From: VAYN01 sp963702075
GTDB lineage: Bacteria; Actinomycetota; Thermoleophilia; Solirubrobacterales; 70-9
Direction: 5' to 3'
Assembly: GCA_963702075.1 (NCBI GenBank)
Contig: OY969703.1
Location: forward strand, 2,675,615-2,739,614
DNA length: 64,000 bases
Part shown: positions 40,152 to 47,558 of the stretch, piece after piece
Layout: every line of letters begins with the position of its first letter
Numbering within the stretch: the stretch's first letter is position 1
Notes under the pieces: model-generated
Database searches by the model: none
Told to the model about the DNA's origin: nothing
The model's input: only the letters and a program-made list of their open reading frames with translations
Program-made: the position numbers and the translations under genes

Positions 40152-41203
40152 AAAAAAGCCTGCTGGACGGGGGCGCTCTGGCGGGCGGGTCCTGTCTCCG
40201 ATCGGGGGCTCTCCCTACCGGGAGAGTCCTCCCGATCGTCGCCACCCGCCCGAGGTGCGGCTTGCCCAGGCGTCGTTCTTCGGGAGCGGCCCCAGCTCTT
40301 GAGGGCGCGGGTGGTGCGGCGGCGTTGCTCAGGTTGCAGATAGGACCTTCCTCGGTAGAGCTGTTCGTATTTCGGGAGTAGGTCGGGGCGTTTGGTTTCT
40401 AGCCAGGCGAAGAAGACGTCCTTGACCTCGCCGCGGAGGTGGAGGGCGACGCCGGTCAGGAAGCTGGCGTCGGCTTTTTTGGCTCGTTCGAGGATCGGTT
40501 GGACCTGCTCAGGCTGGTCGTTGATGCCGGGCATCAGCGGGGCGACCAGGACGCCGGATTCGATGCCGCGGGCGCGCAGCTCGGCGACGGCGTCGAGGCG
40601 CGCTGCCGGGCTCGGCGTATGCGGCTCGGTCGCTCGCCAGGCCGCCTCGTCCAAGGTCGGCACCGAGAGGTTGACCGAGACCGGCACCTTCTTCGCCATC
40701 CGCTCGAAGATCTCGATGTCCCGCAGCACCAGCGGCGACTTCGTCAGCACGGTGACCGGGGTCTCGGCCTCCTCCAGCGCCTCGAGGATCTCGGGCATGA
40801 ACCGGTAGCGGCTCTCAACCCACTGGTAAGGGTCGGTGTTGGTCCCCAGCGCCACCAGCTCCCGCCGCCAGCTCGGTCGCTTCAGCTCCGCCCGCACCAG
40901 CTCCGGCACGTTGACCTTGACCACGATCTCCCGCTCGAAGTCCTCCCCGGGGCCGAAGTCGAGGTAGTTATGAGTGCTGCGGGCAAAACAAAATTTGCAG
41001 GCATGAGTGCATCCCCGGAAGGGGTTGATCGTCCAGCGGAAGCCGAAGCGGTCCCCCGGCACGTGGTTCAGCGCCGAGCGGGCGCGGACCTCGTGGAAGT
41101 TGATCCCCATCGCCTCCGGCGCGTCGAAGGTGCGGACGACGGTCCCGTCCCCAACCCCCGGCAATCGCAGGTCGTTCTCGACTCGCTGCTCATCCCACCG
41201 CAT
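40148..41203 (-). CDS. Radical SAM protein, Rv2578c/spore-photolyase-like family
   Basis: 351 residues from the ATG at 41201-41203; a GTG six codons upstream would put the start inside the SOS box. The radical SAM cluster motif is RGCTHACKFCFAR (CxxxCxxC). The remaining TIM-barrel blocks (ELVALGTNTDPYQWVE, PVTVLTKSPLVLRDIE) match the family found across mycobacteria. Its biochemical role is not established; distant similarity to spore photoproduct lyase and the LexA-like box suggest DNA repair. The last 60 residues are a charged tail, part of which is encoded by a nested hairpin (40182-40252). Confidence 0.9.
   Translation of the reverse strand: MRWDEQRVENDLRLPGVGDGTVVRTFDAPEAMGINFHEVRARSALNHVPGDRFGFRWTINPFRGCTHACKFCFARSTHNYLDFGPGEDFEREIVVKVNVPELVRAELKRPSWRRELVALGTNTDPYQWVESRYRFMPEILEALEEAETPVTVLTKSPLVLRDIEIFERMAKKVPVSVNLSVPTLDEAAWRATEPHTPSPAARLDAVAELRARGIESGVLVAPLMPGINDQPEQVQPILERAKKADASFLTGVALHLRGEVKDVFFAWLETKRPDLLPKYEQLYRGRSYLQPEQRRRTTRALKSWGRSRRTTPGQAAPRAGGDDREDSPGRESPRSETGPARQSAPVQQAFF
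40182..40252. repeat. Nested hairpin in the 3' end of the radical SAM gene
   Basis: Three stems: 40182-40190 with 40244-40252 (9 bp), 40199-40206 with 40231-40238 (8 bp), and 40209-40215 with 40220-40226 (7 bp, loop TACC). It could terminate transcription of the convergent ligase gene, whose stop is 31 bases before it, yet it is translated as the tail of the radical SAM protein. Confidence 0.7.
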
Positions 41204-41204
41204 A

Positions 41205-41218
41205 CGAACATATGTTCG
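41205..41218. promoter_or_regulatory. LexA (SOS) box
   Basis: CGAACATATGTTCG is a perfect palindrome that fits the Gram-positive/actinobacterial consensus CGAAC-N4-GTTCG. It lies two bases upstream of the radical SAM ATG, where LexA would block the promoter directly. DNA-damage induction of the gene is inferred. Confidence 0.75.
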
Positions 41219-41226
41219 CACACGAT

Positions 41227-41271
41227 TCAGCTGTTCCTTTTCCTCGCTATACCGGCAAAAGGAACAGCTGA
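41227..41271. terminator. 15-bp perfect inverted repeat after the ytoQ-like gene
   Basis: Arms 41227-41241 and 41257-41271 are perfect inverted copies with a 15-base loop. The element starts two bases past the stop of the YtoQ-family gene and ends 9 bases before the SOS box of the next gene on the same strand. Arms end in TTTT/AAAA. It probably separates the two transcription units. Confidence 0.75.
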
Positions 41272-41272
41272 G

Positions 41273-41734
41273 CTAGGGCAGGTCGCCTTTGATTACGTAG
41301 CGGAGGACGGCGACGACCTGCTCCGCGGTGCGGGCGGTGGCTTGGGCAGAGCGGTCGACCTCCTTCAGGGCGTGGTCAAGCTCGGCGTCGTGGAGGGTGA
41401 CGATCGGCTTGCCGAGGGCAGCCGCGAAGCCGGCGTCGAAGGCCGCGTTCCATTGACGGTATTTGTCGCCGAAGCGGACGACGGCGACGTCGGCGTCACG
41501 GATCAGCGTCTGGGTGCGGATCGCGTTGACGCCCGCCCCTTTGTGGTCGCGCCAGAAGGGCTCGCTCTCGTCGCCTAGGGTGCCGGCCCCGGCGTCGTCG
41601 GAAGCGGCGTGGTCGGTGACCGGGGCCGAGAAGACGACCGGCAGGCCCGCCTCGCGCGCGCCCTGCTCGATCCGCTCGCGCCAGTCGCTGTGGATCTCGC
41701 CCGAGAGGTAGACGCTCCAGGTCCGCTCGCTCAT
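41273..41734 (-). CDS. YtoQ family protein
   Basis: 153 residues. The start SVYLSGEIHSDWRERIEQGA and the later block VVRFGDKYRQWNAAFDAGFA match the conserved YtoQ family, which is related in fold to nucleoside 2-deoxyribosyltransferase-like proteins. Function is unknown. It is divergent from the DHA2 transporter gene, 32 bases apart. Confidence 0.88.
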   Translation of the reverse strand: MSERTWSVYLSGEIHSDWRERIEQGAREAGLPVVFSAPVTDHAASDDAGAGTLGDESEPFWRDHKGAGVNAIRTQTLIRDADVAVVRFGDKYRQWNAAFDAGFAAALGKPIVTLHDAELDHALKEVDRSAQATARTAEQVVAVLRYVIKGDLP

Positions 41735-41766
41735 GGCCGCATCCTAACCGTGCTACCGTATTTGAC

Positions 41767-43299
41767 GTGAACGTAAGAAAGAGATTCTCTGGGCGCGCGG
41801 GAGTCGACGCCTCGCACGAGCACTACAAGTGGTGGGCGCTCTCCTGTACGTCGCTGGGGATGCTGTTGGTCGCTACCAACTCGGGGACGCTGATCATTGC
41901 CCTGCCGGACCTGGAGCGGGCGCTGGGGACGAGCCTGCTGGAACTGGTCTGGGTGATCCTCGCCTACATGATCTCCTCGACCGTGTTGGTGCTGACGGCG
42001 GGGAGGCTGTCGGACCTCTTCGGCCGCAAGAGCGCCTTCGTCGGCGCTTTCGTCATCTTCGCCCTCGCCTCGCTCGGCGCCGGCTTCGCCGCTGACGGCA
42101 CCCAGCTGATCCTCTGGCGGATCGTGCAGGGAATCGGCGGCGCCTTCATCTTCGCCAACGGCCCCGCCCTGGTCACCGACGCCTTCCCGCGCGAGCAGCT
42201 CGGCATGGCGATGGGGACGAACACGATGGTCGCGGCGATCGGGCTCGTCATCGGCCCGGTCCTCGGCGGCGCTCTGGTTGCGATCTCCTGGCAGTGGGTC
42301 TTCTGGTTCAACGTGCCGCTGGCGCTGGCCGGCGGCCTCTGGGGCGCCTTCGTCCTCCGCGAGCTCTCCAGCCGCGACAGCGTCCGCGGCTTCGACGTCG
42401 CCGGAACGCTGACCTTCGTCGTCGGCCTCACCGGGCTCGTCTACGGGATCTCCCGCGGTGGCATCTCCGGCTGGATCGATCCACTCGTGATCGGGGGTCT
42501 CATCCTCGCCGCCCTCCTCCTGCCCCTCTTCGTCCTGATCGAGCACCGCGGCAAGGCGCCGATGCTCGATCTCTCGATCTTCCGCAACCGCCTCTTCGCC
42601 GCCGCGACCGGCGCCGCCTTCATCAACGGCCTCTCCCGATTCGCGCTGATGTTCATCTTCGTCTTCTACTTCCAGGGCGCGCAGGGCGACGACCCGATCG
42701 CCGCCGGGATCAAACTGGCGCCGATGGCGATCGGGATGCTCGTCGCCTCGCCGCTCGCGGGGATCTGGGCCGACCGCCACGGCTCCCGCACCCTGGCCGC
42801 CGCCGGAATGCTCGTCACCGCCCTCGGCCTCGGACTGATGACCACCCTGCAGGCCGATTCGCCCTACTGGGAGAGCGGCCTCTGGCTGGCCCTCGTCGGG
42901 ATCGGCTCGGGGATGTTCAACTCGCCGAACACGGCGGCGATGATGGGGACGGTGCCGACCGAGCGGCGCGGGATCGCCGCCGGTGCGCGGACGATGCTGC
43001 AGAACACCGGCGCGGTGATCTCGATCGCCTTCGTCCTCGCGATCGTCACCAACTCGATCCCGAAAGAAGTGCTCTTCGCGATCTTCTCCGGCCTCGCTTC
43101 GGGACTCTCGAGCGCCCAGCTCGACCCCTTCATCCACAACATGCACGAGGCGCTCTGGGTCCTCGCCGCCACTTCGGTCCTCGGTGCCGGCGTCTCGCTG
43201 CTGCGGCCGAAGCACGAACCCTCGCTCCAGGAAACCCCCTGCCCGCCGGCCGAGGCCTTCGAGGAGGCGCTCGCCGAGGAGGTTCGAGCCACTCCATGA
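41767..43299 (+). CDS. MFS drug exporter, DHA2 (EmrB/QacA) family
   Basis: 510 residues with 14 predicted helices. Family motifs: GRLSDLFGRKSAF (motif A) and GPVLGGALVAISWQWVFWFN (motif C, drug antiporter). It should expel hydrophobic or cationic drugs by proton antiport. Starts with GTG at 41767 without a ribosome site; a TACCGT element just upstream may be the -10 of a leaderless or short-leader transcript. The MerR gene overlaps its stop by ATGA and is the likely regulator. Confidence 0.93.
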   Translation: MNVRKRFSGRAGVDASHEHYKWWALSCTSLGMLLVATNSGTLIIALPDLERALGTSLLELVWVILAYMISSTVLVLTAGRLSDLFGRKSAFVGAFVIFALASLGAGFAADGTQLILWRIVQGIGGAFIFANGPALVTDAFPREQLGMAMGTNTMVAAIGLVIGPVLGGALVAISWQWVFWFNVPLALAGGLWGAFVLRELSSRDSVRGFDVAGTLTFVVGLTGLVYGISRGGISGWIDPLVIGGLILAALLLPLFVLIEHRGKAPMLDLSIFRNRLFAAATGAAFINGLSRFALMFIFVFYFQGAQGDDPIAAGIKLAPMAIGMLVASPLAGIWADRHGSRTLAAAGMLVTALGLGLMTTLQADSPYWESGLWLALVGIGSGMFNSPNTAAMMGTVPTERRGIAAGARTMLQNTGAVISIAFVLAIVTNSIPKEVLFAIFSGLASGLSSAQLDPFIHNMHEALWVLAATSVLGAGVSLLRPKHEPSLQETPCPPAEAFEEALAEEVRATP

Positions 43300-43766
43300 A
43301 CGAGGAGATGCGCATCGGCGAGGTGGCGAAGCTCGCCGGCACCACCCCCCGCACGATCCGCTATTACGAGGAGATCGGCCTGCTCCCCGCCGCCGGAGGC
43401 AGGGAGCCGGGGGCCCACCGCACCTACGCCGAGGCCGACGTCGAGCGACTGACCGAGCTGCTGCGGCTGAAGGACCTGCTCGGCATCTCCCTCGAGGAGC
43501 TGAAGGAGCTGATCGAGGCCGAGGGGGCGCGAGCCGAGCTGCGCCGCGAGTGGCACGGCGGCGTCGAAGACCCGGTCCGCCGCCGCGAGATCCTCGAGGA
43601 ATCACTCACTTACATAACCCGCCAGCTCGACCTGGTCCGCCGCCGCCGCGACGAGATCAAAAAACTCGAAGACGAGCTGCTTAAACGACGGACGCGAGCG
43701 AAATCTCTCTTACGCGAGGTTGGGGGCGGCGGACACCCCTCCCGAAACACTCAAGCGCGCCGCTAG
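43296..43766 (+). CDS. MerR family transcriptional regulator
   Basis: 156 residues. The N-terminal winged helix reads MRIGEVAKLAGTTPRTIRYYEE, and a long coiled-coil dimerisation helix follows (RQLDLVRRRRDEIKKLEDELL). No cysteine metal site is present, so a drug-sensing type is likelier than a metal sensor. It is translated with the DHA2 exporter. The last 17 codons lie in the left arm and centre of the 88-base palindrome; its TAG overlaps the dcd stop as CTAG. Confidence 0.92.
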   Translation: MNEEMRIGEVAKLAGTTPRTIRYYEEIGLLPAAGGREPGAHRTYAEADVERLTELLRLKDLLGISLEELKELIEAEGARAELRREWHGGVEDPVRRREILEESLTYITRQLDLVRRRRDEIKKLEDELLKRRTRAKSLLREVGGGGHPSRNTQARR

Positions 43767-43805
43767 GCGCGCGTTTTGGGAGGGGTGTCCGCCGCCCCCC
43801 CAACC
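43718..43805. terminator. 88-base palindrome spanning the shared stop codons of merR and dcd
   Basis: Left arm 43718-43743 pairs with 43779-43805 over 26 bp with one extra base on the right. An inner 7-bp stem (43755-43761 with 43766-43772) has loop GCTA. The CTAG in the centre ends both genes. The left arm encodes the MerR tail and the right arm the dCTP deaminase tail. Left of the inner stem is ACACTCAAGCGCG, nearly repeated at 54017-54029. A bidirectional terminator made of coding sequence is likely. Confidence 0.8.
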
Positions 43806-44932
43806 GACGCCGTCTGCTCCTCGAAGTGCTTGCTCAGCATCGTCACCTGCCCTTGGTAGTTGGAGCCAAGGCCGCTGCCATAAAGACGCTCCGCCGGCGC
43901 CGCCATTTGCTCCAGGCCCAGCTTGCAGACCGGCTGACGGTGCTCGACCATGAAGGAGACATCGCGGGCACGCACCTCCAGCGCCGCCCGGCTGCCGTGG
44001 CGTCCACCCTCGGGGTCGTAGCCGAAGCCGGGGTCGAAGAAGCCGGCGTAGTGGGTTCGCAGCTCGCCCGCCGTCGGGTCGTAGGCCATCATCTCGGCGG
44101 CGATCTGCGGCGGGATGCAGACTCCCTCGGCCGAGAGCAGCAGGTAGAAGATCTCCGGCTCCAGCACCACCCGTCCCCCCGGCTCGGGATAGACCGGGTC
44201 CCAGTAGTCGGTCCAGCGGTAGGCGCGGATCCGCGAGAGGTCGACCGGGAGGCTGTTCTTCTTCGCCCGGTAGCCGACCACCCGGTCGGTCGGGCCGGAG
44301 AGGTCGAGGCTGAGGAAGAGGCCGTCGGCGACCGCCATCTCCGACTGCCGCAGCGCATGGGAGTCGAGGTAGAGCAGCGGGAACTCGTCTTGGAGGCCGC
44401 GGATGTCGTCGTCGGAGAGGCGCACGTCCCCGCGCGAGAGCCGCAGCTGGTTTAGCGAGAGGCCCGCTTTCACCTGAATCGCGAAGGAGCGCGGCACGAT
44501 CTCCAGGTAGAGCTTGCCCCGGTAGCCGCTGCGGATGTCGTCGAAGCGATGGTGCCGGTCGGTGATCACCCGGGTGAACACGTCTAGGCGCCCGGTCGAG
44601 CTCTTCGGGTTCGCCTTTCCCCGCACGTCATCGGGCAGGTTCAGCTCCTCGAGCAGCGGCACCAGGTAGGGACGGTCCCGCTCCAGCACGGCGCCGTCGC
44701 GCAGGTCGACCCGCTGGAAGGCGAGGCCGTCGATCTTTTCCTCGACCGTCGATTCGACGTTGGGGAGAAAGGAGCAGCGCAGTGCCCAGGCGAAGTCGCC
44801 CAGCCGCAGGTCGACGCTGGCCGGCTGCACCGCCTCCGGCCGGATCCGGTAGTCCCCCGAGCTCACCCACTCCGCTTCGATCGCCCGGTTCAGCGCCTGC
44901 GAAGGGAGGACGCCGCTGGTCGCCTCGCTCAT
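43763..44932 (-). CDS. dcd: 2'-deoxycytidine 5'-triphosphate deaminase, long two-domain form
   Basis: 389 residues, about twice the length of E. coli Dcd, with two dUTPase-fold halves. The N-terminal half has RIRPEAVQPASVDLRLGDFAW and ANPKSSTGRLDVFTRVITD; the C-terminal half has AALEVRARDVSFMVEHRQPVCKLGLEQM. It converts dCTP to dUTP for thymidylate synthesis. Starts at the ATG that overlaps the TetR stop by ATGA. The C-terminal tail (GGAADTPPKTRA) is encoded by the palindrome at 43718-43805. Confidence 0.9.
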   Translation of the reverse strand: MSEATSGVLPSQALNRAIEAEWVSSGDYRIRPEAVQPASVDLRLGDFAWALRCSFLPNVESTVEEKIDGLAFQRVDLRDGAVLERDRPYLVPLLEELNLPDDVRGKANPKSSTGRLDVFTRVITDRHHRFDDIRSGYRGKLYLEIVPRSFAIQVKAGLSLNQLRLSRGDVRLSDDDIRGLQDEFPLLYLDSHALRQSEMAVADGLFLSLDLSGPTDRVVGYRAKKNSLPVDLSRIRAYRWTDYWDPVYPEPGGRVVLEPEIFYLLLSAEGVCIPPQIAAEMMAYDPTAGELRTHYAGFFDPGFGYDPEGGRHGSRAALEVRARDVSFMVEHRQPVCKLGLEQMAAPAERLYGSGLGSNYQGQVTMLSKHFEEQTASVGGAADTPPKTRA

Positions 44933-45573
44933 CCCGCGGAGACTATTCGGCGCGCCTCCTCTGCGCCGAGGTAGGCGGAGAGGATGAACTCGAGAATCTC
45001 CGGAAATAGCTGACCCAACTGCTCTGCTTCCCCGGCGAGCACGCGGCGGCCGAGCATCGAGGCGACGCCGCCGACCACCGCTTCGTCGGTGGCTTCCGGC
45101 ACCTCGGTCCCCCCCGGGGTCTCCGGAGCTCCCTCCCGCAGGTAGCCGACAAAGGACTCGATCCCTCCCTGGTAGCGGTCGTAGACGCCCCGACCCGCCC
45201 GCAGCCCTTCCACCAGGACGATGCTTGCCAGCGCCGGCTCGGTGGTGAAGAGCTTCAGGAGCGCATCGAGGGAGGCGCTGACCCGCAGGGCCCAGGACCC
45301 ACCCGCGAGGGCCCCGCACGCCTCGACGACCCGGTCCCGGAGCCGCGCCAGCGCAGCGTCGTAAGCGGCGGTGAAACAGTCATCCTTACTTTCGAAGTGC
45401 TTGTAGAAGTCACTCTTCGACACCGCGGCGCGCTGGCCAATCAGTGACACAGTGGTTTTCTGATACCCGACCTCGTAGAGGGCCTGGGTCAGGCCAGCGA
45501 TCAGCCGCTCGCGCTGATTGCGCGCGACAAACTCAGGTGAAAGCCCGTGACGTCCCCGCGGTAGCCGGTCCAT
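44929..45573 (-). CDS. TetR family transcriptional regulator (1 of 3)
   Basis: 214 residues. The helix-turn-helix region GYQKTTVSLIGQRAAVSKSDFYKHFESKDD is a standard TetR domain; the ligand domain has no known match. Overlaps the dcd start, so a nucleotide-pool enzyme and a TetR regulator are translated together, which is unusual. It resembles the other two TetR proteins of this cluster in length and in its C-terminal VVGGVASML block, so the three may be paralogues. Confidence 0.9.
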   Translation of the reverse strand: MDRLPRGRHGLSPEFVARNQRERLIAGLTQALYEVGYQKTTVSLIGQRAAVSKSDFYKHFESKDDCFTAAYDAALARLRDRVVEACGALAGGSWALRVSASLDALLKLFTTEPALASIVLVEGLRAGRGVYDRYQGGIESFVGYLREGAPETPGGTEVPEATDEAVVGGVASMLGRRVLAGEAEQLGQLFPEILEFILSAYLGAEEARRIVSAG

Positions 45574-45600
45574 TCAGCAATGGAGTCTGCCACCGTACTG

Positions 45601-46221
45601 TTACTTTCGCCGCGCGGCCTCTCTCGGTTTGCCTACACCGAGGTACGGCGATAGGACGAACTGCGAGAGTTCTGGCAGCAACTCGCCAGCTTGCTCGGCT
45701 CGGCCTCGCCGGATCTGCTGCTGGAGAATCCAGGCGACACCGCCGACCAGAGATTCCTCGATCGTCTCCGGAAGCTCGCTGCCGTCCAGAGCGCTGTTGC
45801 GAAGCAGCTGTACGAAGCCGCGCATACCGGCGTCATAGAGACGGGCGGAGCTGCGGGTGGCAGAGATCGACTCGACCATGCACATCCGGGTGGCGGCCGG
45901 ATGCTCGGCGACGAAGTCGAGTAGCGCCTCGAGGCCGGTGACGACCTGGTCTTCCGGCGAGTGGGTGCTTTCGCACGTCGCTTCGACAGCAGCCCGCATT
46001 TCGCCCAGGGTCGCGTCGACCGCGGAGAGGAAGAGATCCTCCTTGCCGTCGAAGTTGTCGTAGAGCGTCTTCCGGGCTACCGCGGCCCGCCGCACGATGT
46101 CGGCGATCTTGGTTGCCTCGTAGCCCTGTTCGGCGGTCAGCTCGGCGATCGCGTCCATCATCCGCCGCCGCTTATGCCCGGCTACGAACTCGCGCGGCAG
46201 CTCTGGGCGGGTCGGGCTCAT
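45601..46221 (-). CDS. TetR family transcriptional regulator (2 of 3)
   Basis: 206 residues with helix-turn-helix GYEATKIADIVRRAAVARKTLYDNFDGKED. The C-terminal block IEESLVGGVAWILQQQIRRG parallels that of its neighbours. It ends 27 bases upstream of the first TetR gene on the same strand. Slightly lower GC than average. Divergent from the third TetR gene. Confidence 0.9.
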   Translation of the reverse strand: MSPTRPELPREFVAGHKRRRMMDAIAELTAEQGYEATKIADIVRRAAVARKTLYDNFDGKEDLFLSAVDATLGEMRAAVEATCESTHSPEDQVVTGLEALLDFVAEHPAATRMCMVESISATRSSARLYDAGMRGFVQLLRNSALDGSELPETIEESLVGGVAWILQQQIRRGRAEQAGELLPELSQFVLSPYLGVGKPREAARRK

Positions 46222-46274
46222 CGAATCGCCCCCACGGGGCGCGCCGTTGCGCTCCAGGGAACAGAGGGGGTATC

Positions 46275-46299
46275 CAATGGCGCGTCCTCCGCACCATTG
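46275..46299. promoter_or_regulatory. CAATGG-N13-CCATTG inverted repeat between divergent tetR genes
   Basis: A perfect 6-bp inverted repeat with 13-base spacing lies in the 122-base region between two divergent TetR genes, the expected location of a TetR operator. A TTTAAT element at 46330-46335 could be the -10 of the plus-strand gene, giving a leaderless start. Confidence 0.4.
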
Positions 46300-46343
46300 T
46301 TCTGGTACCGTGAGGAAACCTGAGTTGTTTTTAATGAAAACTT

Positions 46344-47108
46344 GTGAGTTCTTCGGTGGCCTTTGATCGAATCCAGCTGAGCCAAGAAACCCTCCTCGCC
46401 GCGGTAGGTGACGACTGGCCTCCCGAGCAGGTCGAGGCGGCGCTCGAGCTGCTTGCCAACAGCAGCGGCAAGTTCCCTTCCGGCGTCCGCCGTCTTCCCC
46501 CCGAGCTGATCCGAGCGATCCAGCGCGAGCGCCTGCTCGTCGCGATGCTCAACGCTGCTGCCGAGCTCGGCTACCTGGAAACCAATGTCCAGGACGTGAT
46601 CGACCGGGCCGGCGTCTCCCGTCCGACCTTCTACGAGCACTTCTCCAACAAAGAGGACTGCTTCCTTGCCGCCTTCGATTCCAGCGCCGAGCGGCTGCGG
46701 AAGTCGGTCCACTCCGCCGCTCGCGAGGGAGGCAACCTCTGGCGCGACCGGGTGCGCTGCGGCCTCGAAGCCCTGTTGCGTTTCGCCAGCCGCGAGCCCG
46801 ATACCGCGCGCACTCTCGTGGTCGAGGCGCGAGCCGCCAGCGAAACGGCCGTCAGGCGCCGCGTGGAGCTTCTGGACGACTTCGCCCGGTGCCTCGACGA
46901 AGAGGCCCGGGACTTGCTCTCCACCCCGCCACCGAGAACCGCCGTCACCGCTTCGGGCATCATCGGCGGAGTCGAATCGCTTCTCTACTCGCGTCTCTGC
47001 AAACAGGAATACGACCAGCTCGAAGCACTTCTTCCCTCGCTGATGTACTTCGTGGTTCTTCCTTACGAGGGTCATGAGGCAGCGGGTGAAGCGTTCGCGG
47101 TCAACTAG
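46344..47108 (+). CDS. TetR family transcriptional regulator (3 of 3)
   Basis: 254 residues. About 55 residues precede the helix-turn-helix (GYLETNVQDVIDRAGVSRPTFYEHFSNKED), longer than usual for the family. The ligand domain contains ASGIIGGVESLLYSRL, parallel to the other two. GTG start at 46344; a GTG four codons later is possible. No ribosome site is visible. Confidence 0.9.
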   Translation: MSSSVAFDRIQLSQETLLAAVGDDWPPEQVEAALELLANSSGKFPSGVRRLPPELIRAIQRERLLVAMLNAAAELGYLETNVQDVIDRAGVSRPTFYEHFSNKEDCFLAAFDSSAERLRKSVHSAAREGGNLWRDRVRCGLEALLRFASREPDTARTLVVEARAASETAVRRRVELLDDFARCLDEEARDLLSTPPPRTAVTASGIIGGVESLLYSRLCKQEYDQLEALLPSLMYFVVLPYEGHEAAGEAFAVN

Positions 47109-47345
47109 ATCCAGAGTACTAAAATTGGACACGAAGTACAGCCCAATATCTGGCTGCACAACTTCCCGATAGCGGCCTCTACGGTGAGAGAGCGCGGTCT
47201 TGCTAGCCAGCCAGTCCAGTCGCATTGCCCACCTATTCCCGATACCCCTGGAAGCTCAAACTGCAATCTTTTGGAGCAATCTGAAAAGCCTCTCCAAACC
47301 GCGTTGTCCCACCAAAATTGGGGTGACAGAGGGCCTTCGGCGGAG

Positions 47346-47434
47346 CGGAGGGGGTGGGATTCGAACCCACGAGCCGCCTTACGACGGCCAACGGTTTTCG
47401 AGACCGCCCCGTTCAACCGCTCCGGCACCCCTCC
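47346..47434 (-). tRNA. tRNA-Ser (anticodon CGA)
   Basis: 89 bases with a long variable arm. Acceptor GGAGGGG pairs with CCCCTCC, T-arm is GTGGG-TTCGAAT-CCCAC, and the anticodon loop holds CGA, which reads UCG. Discriminator G, the serine identity base. CCA is not encoded. Confidence 0.95.
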
Positions 47435-47558
47435 GTGGAACAGCGGATTCTAGGGAGAGTCGTCTCTGGTCGACGTTGGCCAGTTGGCGGAGCGCCAGAG
47501 CGGTCGCAAGGGCCCTTGGCCAGTTCAAGGATTTGGCCGACGGCGCCGAAGAAGCCCT

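Noticed and set aside
41731..43605. 624-codon minus-strand frame opposite the DHA2 transporter
   Set aside because: Antisense shadow of a 14-helix transporter with conserved motifs; no ribosome site or domain.
47184..47453. Small plus-strand frame over the tRNA-Ser(CGA) gene
   Set aside because: It runs across a complete tRNA and has no coding character. The region 47109-47345 shows nothing else I can support.
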